Source: Calocera cornea HHB12733 (Eukaryota; Basidiomycota; Dacrymycetes; Dacrymycetales; Dacrymycetaceae). Taken from it: DNA of 64,000 nt. Positions within the stretch are counted from its first letter, which is position 1. Each line of letters begins with the position of its first letter. The stretch is taken from the NCBI GenBank assembly GCA_001632435.1, contig KV423944.1, positions 71,540 through 135,539 of the forward strand. Direction: 5' to 3'. Shown here piece after piece: positions 23,215-33,814 of the stretch. The notes under the pieces are model-generated. The model had not been told where the DNA came from, searched no databases, and worked only from the letters and a program-made list of their open reading frames with translations. The translations under genes and the position numbers were made by a program.

Positions 23215-24980
23215 TGAGCGACCTTGGATTGTCAGGGATGGGCTTTGGAGAGGAGGTATATGCGCGTCAGCTGACCAAGCTGAGGAGGAGCGCTGCCGGG
23301 CCGTGAACTGGGTTGATTATATGCGCGGTCGAGGCCGAACCCGACCGGTGTGTGTTTAGGCTGCGGCGGCGGGAGGGGGCAAGGGGGGAGGGAGGGAGGA
23401 GGGAGTGTCCTTATATGAAAGGATCTGCGAAGACGAAGCAAGGAGGGGGGGGCAAGGGCGGGCTCGAGGTTCATGATGGGTCCCTCCTTATAATTGGCGG
23501 AAGCTGGTTGGACGGGAGCCGTTTGCCTCCGTTCGCAGGAAGATCGGTCGCTTGCAATGATCATACGCGCCCCGGCATGGCACGGTTCCTTGCACTAGTT
23601 CCTTGCGCGAATCGCCAACTTTCGACATCCATCGGGTTCCTATCCTCGGGCGTGGACCATACTGATAATCTGGCTGTACTGCTCACCCGCCTCCCCATCC
23701 AACATTGTCTAAACAAACGCCCTCCCTTCCACTCCTTCCCATCCCCCTGATCCCCAATCCAAAGATAACAGCGTGTGCCCCGGACCCGTGCGCCTTTTTA
23801 CAACCCCGCCTCGGATTACCTCCGCGCCCGGCACCTGTTTCGGCCCACTCGGATCTAAGCGCCAATCTGGCCAGTGATAGCCCTCGCATTGGCGCAGTCG
23901 CGTTTGCGTCCTCTTCTTGCGTAACCTGCGCCTTCTGCAAGTCAAATACTCTAATCACTGACATAAGCGGGTTCTTTCCGACATCCATCTTCGAAGGTGT
24001 GCGCCTCCATGGCCGTGGCCGTGGCCGTGGTCGCCAAAGATAATCTGCGCACACACCAGGCAGCAGCACTGTGCGTCAGAGCGCGGGAAGATAACATCCT
24101 GATTCGTCCCTATGCGACAATCCACGGCTGTAACATTGTCAGACCACCTCGATGGCCGTTTCTTCACGCACTGACGACGCTGCGGAAGAGCGAGCTTGTG
24201 CTGTGCTCTAATAACACATGCGCCTCCCCCATATGGATTCGAAGGTGCAACGACGAGCGTATCGGACGCGGCTCTCCTTTTCTGCCCGCATTGCTGATGG
24301 CGACTCCACCCGGACATCACGCGTTTTGATGTCACGGGCTGGCCAGCGCGCTATCAAGCTTCGCTGGCTGTGCATCTCCCTTCCCCTTTCCCCCCTGCCA
24401 TGAGGCAGGCGGACTGCCACATCAGTGATAGCTGGCTATTGTCGCGCTTCTCCGACACCCACCTTCCTAACCCGTCTGCTTCTCCCACCCGCGGCATTCT
24501 CGTCGCTTCCCTCTAATCTATGCGGCGGAAGTCGGCTTTAAGGTTGAGGGCGTGATTACACCGCTGCATTTCTCCGCGACTCTCCATCGCCCGCTTCTCA
24601 CCCGCTCTGGTGGGCCCATCCTCTCGCTCATCGCGAGGCCGAACGCGAGCATCATACAGTGCGAGCCCTGAACCTGCTCATCCGTGGCGGCAGATCCAGT
24701 CAGGCGATGTCCGATTCAGGGACCTTGCTTTCGTCGATGTCACCCTGTCCCGCATGAGTCGCCGATACCGCGACCAGACAATACGTACGCCAAGGCAACT
24801 CGCCCGAAGATGACATCGCTTCCTCCGCCGATTTCTTTATCACTCTTCCATCTGCTTTCGGATTGGCCCCAAACTCACCGCCTTCCGGTCTTCGGACACG
24901 TGCTTCCGTTTTAGCTGCAACAGGCTAAGAGTCTTGCGTGCCGGCCTTCCGTGCCCGTGTTCCCGGGGCTCTATCTCGAA

Positions 24981-24999
24981 GGATAATCAGATAGGATAA
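24981..24999. promoter_or_regulatory. Cluster of three GATA motifs
   Basis: GGATAA, ATCAGATAG and GGATAA overlap within 19 bp, 1.8 kb upstream of the GATA factor start. ATCAGATAG differs by one base from the ATCWGATAA element bound by siderophore GATA repressors. Its use is unproven. Confidence 0.3.
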
Positions 25000-27244
25000 C
25001 ATCGCGAATCTACGGTAAATTTAGCAACAACGCGACCGCGCCGTTTCACAGGCAGCTGAAGAGTCAGCATTGCGGGAAGCGCCTGATGTTCAGACGGATG
25101 GCCCGATGGCTGAACCTTGACGAACGCACGCGCTCGGCCCTGCCCGCCCGCATCGACTCACCGAGGCACCGCGCACGCATTCTGTTACCGCGAGGATCGC
25201 AGACCCCGCTCGAAATAGACGTCACTGGCACTGCCCGATCAAGACTTTTGGCGACTCGGTGGTCCTGGTAACGTCCCTGGGCGGATCATGCCAGATAATC
25301 GGTACTCGGACAAAGGGCGTCAGCAGACACACTCGTCTGCGGTCGGCGTTTGCTGACCTGCTGAAACGTGAGCACGTGCGCTTGAACTGGCGCGGAGCAT
25401 GCCGTGCGGTTTTACCGCGCCTTGCACCGTTCTAAATCAATCCTGCATATATCTGACAACTGGCTCTCTTCCATGCCTCGCATCACGGATATGAATCGTC
25501 GATGCTCCATTAGAGCCCACTCGGAGGATCCGCACATCTCGCCGACCAATCACGATCGCCTCGCCATACACCGACACCTCCTATTCTTGCATGTCCCGGA
25601 ATGGTCGCCGTTCACGCGGAAGTCGATCGCAAGGTTGGAGCACAAATCACCCTCAGCCTAGTGCGTAGTTTTCTGCCTCAACACCCGGGCGTTTCTCTGA
25701 CCAATCACGTCGCGCACAAATCAACTTGAGAAGGTGAGATGTGGAGGTAGACCAGCCCAGGAACCCCGCGGCCATGAAGGCCACGAAGACCCTTCGCCTT
25801 CGCGGCACTGAAGGTTCAGCAATTTACGTATACGCGCGAAGTGGTGCAAACGCGGGAAGGGAGAGTACGCGCGATCGGGGCGCGTTATCAGATTCAAGCC
25901 TATCAAAGCATGTTCCGCACTGCATGCCTCGCCCCGCCTGCCCACGCGTGTGGTCCCCGATGTTCATCTGCCCGACTAGAATGTCGCTGCTCAGCAGCGT
26001 GGAAGCCTTCTCGCACCTCTTTCCTGCCACGCGTCGTGTTGCCGACGATGCTATTTCCGTATGTCAAACATGCTCGCAGGTACCCCTCTGGCTGATACCG
26101 GGAACCGAACCCCGCGGCAGTGACCTGTGGCCAACATCTTCGGCGAACGAATCAGGTAAGAAAATCCGAGACAGGATTATCCGTCAAACTCGAAATATAG
26201 CCTGGCTTGCTAGGAGAGGTCCCCAGCCCCCCTCACCAAGTCCCGCATCATCAAACAAAGGTGATTGGCGTGGCCTTCCATCCAACGCCGCAGTGGCTGC
26301 GACTCCATGATGGCTACGGGAACCCAGTCAAGATCGATAACACCGTTTCCAAGATGTGCTTACCTGACTGGGTGCACTTGACGATCTCTCTTCAGGCTGT
26401 GCTTTACTGCTTCAGCTGGATGAACGGGCCCAAAGGTTGTTGAGCTGTTTGTGATGTCACCAATTAACGTGCGTGGCTCATGCAGTCCAATCTCATCGCA
26501 GTGTCTGAGCAGTCTTGACAGCGGGTGCCAAGTCTTCTCTTGTTCCACACGTCTGCAGCACCGCTGCCAAGAACCAGTTCTCGTCGAGCGGGTGTAGAGC
26601 AACTGTACCAGTCAACCTGGCCTATTCACCCATGCAATGAAACAACGCGCTTTTCGCCCACCTGGAGGCTCTTGGCATTGAACGTGATGGTCGCACCGCC
26701 CTACGTACAACGCCAACGGTGTGCCGTATCTCATGCGTAATGGATATCGCCCTGTTGAACAACTTCATTCACGACTTCCCTCCCGACGCAGCCCAAGAAT
26801 CCGCACTCTCATTAGACGGCGTTCGACTGATGTTCTCAAGCCCGCCGAATGTGCACTTCAACAGCACCTTCCTGGTCCATTTGGACAACGTCGTCCACGC
26901 CGCTCGGCTCGGCACACTTCGTTGCCATCGACCGTCTCCAATCATGGTCAGATCCGTCTTCGCCGCCTGCGCTCAGTCATCGGTATCTCAACGCGGCTCC
27001 GCAAGCGAGTGATAACTGAGCATTATTTCCCAACTCTACTGTGAACCTCCCGACGATGTGGAGGGCCGCAATCTCCATCGAGACGCCGGCAACATTGCTC
27101 TTACGTCTTACGACTTCGCGGAGCAACAACGCGCGTTGCAATTCTCCGCTTTTCGCCATCATCACAGGCTGATGAGGCCGCTGCTTAACGCCGAGAGAAT
27201 ACTTGCTGTAGTTCCTCCCTAGGGGTGCCTGCCAGGTTGCTCAA

Positions 27245-27266
27245 GCAACACAACACAACACAACAC
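27245..27266. repeat. ACAAC microsatellite
   Basis: About four tandem five-base units in the gene-poor stretch. Confidence 0.7.
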
Positions 27267-27563
27267 CGGAAATCGAGCTGGAGACACCGATAGTGCATCA
27301 CGCCGTGCCGGGCTGATTATCTCGTACGAGCTGAACTGGCCCCTCACCTCGCCTCTCGCGCATATCGAGCTTATATCGATTTCCCGCGCCCGGATAGAGT
27401 GCGGGTCGGCCCATACTGTAGCCTGCGGTGCCTGGCTTCCGGGCTTGGGCTTCCGCCGACATCGCATCAGCATGGGCTGGGCTCCCGCTCCGTCCTGAGC
27501 ATTCGCTACGGTGCCTGAAGCAAGCGCTGCGCAGCGAGCCAGAAAGGGGGGTCTCGGCGGCCG

Positions 27564-27605
27564 CCAACGCCCAACGCCCGACGTCCAACGTCCAACGTCC
27601 AATGG
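27564..27605. repeat. Seven-base minisatellite, six units
   Basis: Six tandem units close to CCAACGT (CCAACGC twice, CCGACGT, CCAACGT twice, CCAATGG) in the gene-poor stretch. Confidence 0.75.
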
Positions 27606-28591
27606 GCGGGAGGAGCCGCTCCACCTGCCCTGCCCTTTCTTTCCTCGCCTGATCTCCAGCGCACACGCGCAGTCGATCCGACCGCCGCGCGGACCAGAGG
27701 TATACCGGCACAGCGGAGCCGAGGGAGCGGTACACGGTGAAAAACCAATCAAAGACAAAAAGTTCTTCCGGAAACTGGACAGCGTGCCCAGCCAGCCGGC
27801 AGTGAGAACGTCGCAGAACAAGCGGGCACGCGGGCCCCCGGGCCCGGAGCCCGGAACATCGGCGCTGCCATTTCTGGCCGGTGGCCGGAGCCGGCTGAAG
27901 CACCCAGCACCAAGCGCCGGGCTTACTCCTCGGAGATAATAGCTCTTATGGTTGCCGTACCGCCAGCATCAGCATCAGCTTCGCAGCCTTCGCGGCGCTT
28001 AAGTGGCTTCTCGGAGCCCTCGGGATGAGCAGCTTCCGTGCGAGAAGCGGGTCACACGGCCGGGCTGTGAGAGCTGATGTGCTGATTGTGCTGATGGTCG
28101 CCGGGTCTTGAGAAGCGACGGGAAATCTGGTGGGGGAGAAGCACGCTATGCTGAGAGGAGATGAGATAATTAATAAGCTGGCTGGTGGGCGTTTCATAAT
28201 GCAATATATGCAATGCAGTAGGTGCAGCAGGGCTCGAGGAGCGGGGAATCCGGTCGGTCACGGTGTCGGCCATATGCTCCGGGCGTGCGTCGGCGAACAG
28301 CCTGAAATCCATCGCCCTTGGTACACACATAGCAGGTCCCGGCCCGAGTCCATCTTTCAGCAAAGCTTCGCTTTGCGGGCAAGCAGCAGGCCCGGAGAGT
28401 CAGAGTGACCAGCACGTCTGTTCCTAGCGGGATATGGTGGTCACGGATGCGGCGAACTTCCAGGTAGTGGTGGGACATGGATTGCCCGGCCCCTCCTCCC
28501 CCGGCCCTGCCGGACCATAGTAAACAAAATTCCATTACATTGACCGCCAACACGGGCATCATCGACGACAACAGGCAGGGCAGTGAAGCGC

Positions 28592-29292
28592 TCAGGCAAC
28601 GCTGACGGGCTGGATGGTCGCGACGTACTCCGCGCGGTAGGGGTTGCTGTCCGTCGCGGGGCCGCGGTTGTGCGGGATCCACTTGGGCTCGTCCTGCTTC
28701 GCCATGAGCACATTGCACCACACGGAGCGAGAAAAAAGGGCAGGGGAGGGACGCACCTGGAACAGCCTGGCCGCCTTGATCTTGTTGTTCGTGTCGAGGG
28801 TGAAGCGGTGGTAGATGCCCGAGGGGAGGACGATGAGGTCGCCCGGCGCACAGAAGATGCGGATCCAGCGCTCCTGGTTGGGCGCGGGGGCGTGCTTGCG
28901 CACGTCGAAGAAGCCCGAGCCGCCGAGGATGTACCGGATCTCCTCGTCCTCGTGCATGTGCCTATGGAAGGAAGCGCGACGATTACCCGTCGTCAGTACT
29001 GGGCCGAGAGCGAGAAGGAGGATGGCGGGACGCACTCCTCGAAGAAGCCCTTGATCTTGCTCTCGTAGGCGTCGCCGAGCCCCTCCTTGCTCACGTTGAT
29101 GACGTCGCGGTTCTTGTACCCGCGCTGCTTGGCGATTGCGTCCACGCCCTCGGGGATGGACTCGCCCTCGGCGACGGGGATGGTCCAGTAGAGGACGCCG
29201 AGGTGGGCGAGTGTGTCGAGTGAGACGGGCTCGCCCGAGTCGTGCGGGAGGCGCTGGTCGGTCGGCTCGTCGTCGTAGTAGTACGCGCGCAT
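28592..29292 (-). CDS. ADI1: Acireductone dioxygenase
   Basis: Metal-dependent cupin enzyme of the methionine salvage pathway; with iron it converts acireductone and oxygen to the 2-keto acid precursor of methionine and formate. Three exons (29292-29036, 28961-28757, 28693-28592) give 187 residues, the usual length. It starts [14 protein letters not shown]. The metal-binding cupin motif is [12 protein letters not shown] with the His-x-His and Glu ligands, and the distal His is in [12 protein letters not shown]. The segment [17 protein letters not shown] is typical. There is no signal peptide, so it is cytosolic or nuclear. A TATATA element sits about 100 bp upstream. No other salvage gene is nearby, as usual for fungi. 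Confidence 0.95.
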
Positions 29293-30089
29293 GTTGGGGT
29301 GTCGGTCGATGGTTGGGGGTGGGCTCTAGTGGTCGTTGGGGGTGCAGTGGCCGCTGGCAGAGAGGACGAGGCGGGGTGCGGGTGAGTCGGTGCTATATAG
29401 GGACCGGCCGTCGTTCCATTATCCATGGCGCGATCCGAAGCCGGCGCGTCATCATCCTGTAGTTACTACAGTGACTATAACCGCAGGAGCGCCAACTCGC
29501 TTCTTTCCGCCAACACGCGCCCTCTCCCCGACCGGATTCACTCGGGCACAGCCCGGGGACGCACATGGCTGCAGCGACTCAATGGACAGATGCATCTCTG
29601 CGGACCCGAGACGGAACACACGAAGTCTCGAACGAGCGTTACAGCATGTGGGCGTACGTTAGGCTTGGCACGCATCAATCAACTCAGAAGGTGCAGCGCG
29701 GAACAACAGCCAGATTATGCAACATGGTCCTGTATACTTACACTTGCTGCGGAGCAGGATCCCGTAAATCTGTAGGACAACGCGCCCCGTCCGTTCCACA
29801 GCACTCGCCACTGCCGCCCCTTCCCGGTGGGAACGTGCTCCTCACCCAAGCACGCTTTACTGTACTCTAGTTACTGTACACGGCCGCCCGCCGCCGAACC
29901 TCCTGCAGCGCAGGCCGACGGGGTTTGGGCCGCTCTGCAAAGTGCTTCGCTTCTCGCCGAGCTGCGGTGCAGTGACCGCGGCAAGTGACCTCCCGGCCAG
30001 GGATGCTCTTCTCACTTCTTGTACGCCTGCAGGCTGAGTCCCCATCAGCTGCAGGTCCTTCCTCACCGAAGGCCCAAGCGCCCGCTCAC
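29293..30089. other. Intergenic between ADI1 and RED-like gene
   Basis: The space contains the ADI1 promoter, including TATATA at 29394-29399 read on the minus strand, and the 3' end of the RED-like gene. No gene was seen. Confidence 0.5.
29394..29399 (-). promoter_or_regulatory. TATA-like box of ADI1
   Basis: TATATA lies 102 bp upstream of the ADI1 start codon. Confidence 0.4.
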
Positions 30090-31510
30090 TCACCGATCCA
30101 ACTCACTCTCCACGCCCCTCTTCTTCTTCTTCTTCCTCCTCTCCTCCTCCTCCTCCTCACTCTCCCCCCCCTCCCCACCATCGCGCAAGCTCGGCCCAAG
30201 CCCCTGCTTAGCCCGCCACGCATCCTTCCTCGCCCGCCGCTTCGCCCGCGCAGACTCCTCCCTGTCCAGCGAGAGCAGCTCGCGGATCGAGGGGATCGAG
30301 GAGGACTCGAGCGGCCGCAGGCGCATTTCCCCGTCCTCCTCTGCCCCCTCTTCCTCGCCCTCCTCGCCCTCTCCTGCTGCTGAAGCGGAGGGTCGGGCAG
30401 GCGGCGTCGGTGCTCGCCGGGCCACAGGCGGGGGAGAAGGAGAGCGAGAAGACTCGTTGAACCAGTTCGCTTTCCCCGGCGGTGGTGCGGCCAGTGACTC
30501 GGCTGGCCCGGCGGGAGCAGGCTTGCTCCCCTCAGCAGCCTCGCCCTCCTCGTCCGAGGAGACATCGTACCCCTCGAACACGCCCGCGCCCGCAAAGATG
30601 TCTTCCTCCATGTCTACCTCGGGTCCCGGAGGTGGCAGAGGCGGTTCTGGGAGGCGTGCAGGCTCAGGCTCGGTAGCCAGCTTGGGGCCGTCGAGACGCT
30701 TGGCGTGACTCTCCTCGGGCATAGGCAGCGCCCCAGCGGCATCCGAAACAACCTTCGCTTTCTTCTTCTTCTTCTTCTCCCCAATGGGCTTGAACCCGCT
30801 CGGTGCACTCTTGCCAATGGGCTTGAACCCCTTCCCGGCCCCCTTTGTAGCAGCCGCAGCAGCATCGCCCAGCTTCCCCGCATGGGGGCCCTCGCTTCCC
30901 GCCTTCTTCTCCCTCAGCTCCCTGACAATATCCTCCCTCGTCCGCTTCCTGCCCGCCACCCGCTCGGGCTCGGCCGGTGCAGCAGTCTCGAACGCGGCTT
31001 CGAGCGAGGCGTCGAGGTCGTCCTGCGCGCCCGGGGCGGAGGAGGAAGCGGGGCGGCCCGAGCGCAGCGAGTCGACCAACTGGGCGATCTGGTGTTCGGT
31101 CAGTATCGTAGATCCTGTACAGTGCACAGTGTGCGATGAGGAAAGGGAGCACCCACCTCGTCCAGCGCGCCCTTATCGTCCCTCCTGTCCGCATCGCTCG
31201 ACACGAGCTTGGGCGCGTCCTTCAGCTTGCGGGGCTTGAACGCGGCCTCCTTCGCCGGTGCTGGCCTGCGATAAACAAAGCCATACAAGCATCAGCCCGC
31301 CCGCCCTCCAATGAAGTGAAGCTGTCGAAAGGAACGCACGAAGCCTTGGCGCCCGCTTCGCCTGTTATGAGGTTCCTGGGCCTTGGCGCCGGCACTGAAG
31401 TGGATAGGCCTGTTCGGGGGCGGCCGAGCATGCCGCGGAATGCGGACTGCGGAGCGGGGCGGGGTGAGTACGCTGTGCCCTCTGGGCAATGGGGGGCTGA
31501 CCTGGTCCAT
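30090..31510 (-). CDS. RED/IK-like nuclear protein, probable spliceosome-associated
   Basis: Four exons (31510-31502, 31446-31340, 31265-31157, 31088-30090) join in frame to 407 residues; the first exon codes only Met-Asp-Gln. The start MDQSAFRGMLGRP, followed by AAFKPRKLKD, resembles the N-terminus of fungal RED-like proteins (human IK, partner of Smu1 in the B complex). Later come KRTREDIVRELREKK, two copies of FKPIG, a lysine run, DIFAGAGVFEGYDVSSDEE, KANWFNE and SSIPSIRELLSLDREES, all of the kind seen in fungal RED proteins. I do not see the YRDRAxERR core block normally found after the FKPRK segment. The tail is highly basic. The protein is largely disordered and low in hydrophobics, so the assignment rests on short motifs. 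Confidence 0.5.
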
Positions 31511-31699
31511 GCTTGGGTGTGGTAGCCAGGTAGGGGAGGAGAGAGGACAAGGTAGGAGGAGAGATGGGTATATGCGCTGTGGAGATTGAGGCAAGCAAGC
31601 GAGTCGAGAGCGAGTCAAGGCAAGGGTCCGCCTCCCGACTTTGAAGATGACTGCACCGTTCCTCAAATATCCGCTATACAGCACTAGTATCCCGACCGC

Positions 31700-33364
31700 T
31701 CAATCAACCCGCGCCAGCTCCTCAGCCCCTGCCAGCTCCTGCTCACAAAGCAGCGCCGTCGCCTCCCCAACGCGCGACATGTCCACACCCCCTTCCCCAC
31801 CCCCCTTCGAGAACGCGAGCTTGGCCGCCCACTCGACCGGCAGCGTCCCTTCCAGCCGCTGCAGGGCTAGCCGGCCGATGTTGGGGAGGAACTGGCGTGG
31901 GTCAGCGAGCTGGGGTGAGGCGGTTGGGATGGAAGGAGTGTGGGAAGCACCTTGAACGCATGCCCCGACCCGCCCGTGACGAACATCAACCTCTTCTCCC
32001 CCGGGCACCAGTCGACCACCCAGTCCCCGTCCGGCGTGTCCGTGTACCTGCCCAACGCGCATCAGCCCATCAGCGCAGGAACCTCTGCCCCTCCCACACC
32101 GCAGCGGAGCAGGCAACCCGAGCACGCACGCACCAGCACATCCTCGACCCGACGAACGGCCGTTCCCCAAGCATCGGGAACCTCCGCCTAACCCACGCCC
32201 GCAGCTGGTGGACTACCTCCACTGGCACAGCGGGCTCGCCCTCCTCTGACCTAGCCGTGCGGGGCACGGACACGGTGTACTGCTTGCCGTCCACCTCATA
32301 CGCCTGGGGGTTCACGTAGCCAGCATGATGGATCGCGACTTTGACGATTCCCTCCTGGTCCGGCTGCCCCGCGACAGCCGCAAATGCGGATCAGCCCGCG
32401 CCGTGTCCGACCCGAGCTTGCGAGCGAAGGCGCACCTCAAACAAGCTCATCCCCGTCCCCCAGTCCAGCACAACCGGGTACCCGCCCCAGCGGCCCCTCT
32501 CCGCCCCATCAAGGCAGAAGAACAGCTCGCTCTGCCCCGTCGCCTGCACCCTCCCGCCCGTCAGCTCCGGCACCAGCGCGGCGGTCCACGCGCCCGCAGC
32601 GAGTATCACTACGTCCGCGCGGAGCACCTCCCCAGAGGAGAGCACGACGCCGTCCACTTGGCCCGAGGCGTCCCGCGACAGATGCGTAACGCATCGTCCG
32701 CCCAGCACTTGCCCGCCCAGGCGCTCAACGCGCGCCCGGAGCAGCGCCATCGCCCGGGAAGCCTCGACCCACCCGCCGGAGCGGTTCAGGTAGCCCGAGG
32801 CGCCGTCCAGGGCCGGGAGGGGCGCGGAGGCGGGGAAGCAGGCGCGGAGCTCTTCTGCGGAGCCGTCGGAGGAGGAGAGTGAGGCGCGGGAGAAGGGCAC
32901 GGTGCGGCAGCCCAGTGCGCGCGCGTTCTCGAGCGACGCGGCGGTGTACCCGCCCGTCGGGGAATCGTCGCCCAGCAGCAGCACGCCCGTCCTGCCCTCA
33001 ATCAATCCCGAGTTCCCAATCCGGACCTTCCCACGGGCTGCGCCGCACCGAAGGAGCAGCAGCGCACTCACTCATGATACACGCCCTCCCACTCGGCGCC
33101 GCTCCACAGCGCCAGCGCGTCCCGCGCCAAGCCCGCGTACAGCGCGTCCGGGTAGTCGAGGCGGACGATCTTGTTCCTGTCTGCGCTCGCGGCGGCGGGG
33201 GCGAGCCCGGAGGGGTGCGCGTCCAGCAGGGTCACGCTGTATTTTGGGGAGCGGGGCGCGGGCGCGGGCGGGTCTGAGGGGTCTGATGCGGGAGGGGAGA
33301 GGAGGTGCAGCGCTGACGAGAGGCCGAGCGCGCCCGCGCCGACTATGAGGACGGCTCGGGACAT
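31700..33364 (-). CDS. FAD-dependent amine/amino acid oxidoreductase (sarcosine oxidase/saccharopine oxidase-like, DAO family)
   Basis: Flavoenzyme oxidising a secondary amine or amino acid, such as sarcosine, pipecolate, saccharopine or fructosyl amino acids. It starts MSRAVLIVGAGALGLSSALH, the dinucleotide-binding fold, then VTLLDAHPSG and ADRNKIVRLDYPD. The middle has VVILAAGAWTAALVPEL. The last three exons carry GIVKVAIHHAGYVNP, then RPFVGSRMCWYTDTPDGDW, whose Cys is the position of covalent FAD attachment in monomeric sarcosine oxidase relatives, and FVTGGSGHAFKFLPNIGR. The later splice junctions fit well. The first intron near 33020-33075 does not: the obvious GTGAGT donor after VYHE is not in phase with a usable acceptor, so residues around that join are uncertain. 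There is no signal peptide; the substrate is unknown. Confidence 0.82.
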
Positions 33365-33814
33365 CGGGGGGGGGGGGCAGGAGTGTTGGGCAGGAAGGGA
33401 AGGAGGGGAGAGAAGATAGACACCGCTGCTGCATCTGTGTCTTGCGCGAGGGCTGCCTTGAGGCTCGCAGGTGGAGGAGGACGCAGCTGGCACGTCGTCG
33501 TCGTCGTCCTCCTGCTCCTTCCCCTGGCTGGCCGTGCCTGCAATGCATTGTGATGTACCGCCGACCGCGTCCGCGTCCGCCCCCGCCCCCGCCCCCGCCC
33601 CCGCTTCCCTGATTAGATCGATATAACCGCACTGGTGCCTCAGGACTTGCAAAGGAACGAACACAGGGTTGGGTTGCAGTAACTAGCTAACTAAGCGTAA
33701 ACAGCACCAACAACAACAGCAGCAGCAGCCCATCTATCGCCCCGCGCCCCGCGCCCCGCGCTCCGCAGCGTCCCACAGCACTTCCCAGTGGCCGTTTCCA
33801 AGGCAAGGCGGCGT
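33365..33814. other. Intergenic between DAO-family gene and SSZ1
   Basis: The spacer holds the oxidase promoter, including a GCCCCC-type repeat at 33579-33603 (C-rich, able to form a G-quadruplex on the other strand), and the SSZ1 3' end. No gene was seen. Confidence 0.5.
33579..33603. repeat. GCCCCC hexanucleotide repeat
   Basis: About four tandem six-base units about 215 bp upstream of the oxidase start codon. The G-rich strand could fold as a quadruplex. Confidence 0.65.

Larger units (their letters stand above)
23215..28591. other. Gene-poor stretch of 5.4 kb
   Basis: No gene can be supported across this stretch, which is far longer than any other spacer in the window. Open frames reach 200 codons (for example 25741-26310 plus, 27219-27821 minus) but have no recognisable motif, no paired splice sites and contradictory frames. 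Small simple repeats occur near 27245 (ACAAC units) and 27564 (7-bp units). The GATA-factor promoter must lie at its left end and a cluster of GATA motifs at about 24981-24999. It could hold decayed transposons, long non-coding RNA or a gene too diverged to read by eye. Confidence 0.45.

Noticed and set aside
26085..26120. GGGAACCGAACCCC-like sequence considered as a tRNA T-arm
   Set aside because: No acceptor stem, anticodon arm or A box could be placed around it.
25741..26310. 189-codon plus-strand frame in the gene-poor stretch
   Set aside because: No motif, no plausible splice partners and no promoter signal; other frames of similar length overlap it.
26719..27044. Two overlapping plus-strand frames in the gene-poor stretch
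   Set aside because: Neither resembles a known family, and each is interrupted; possibly relic sequence but not supportable.
27219..27903. Two overlapping 200-codon minus-strand frames
   Set aside because: Both read through the minisatellite and have random-looking composition.
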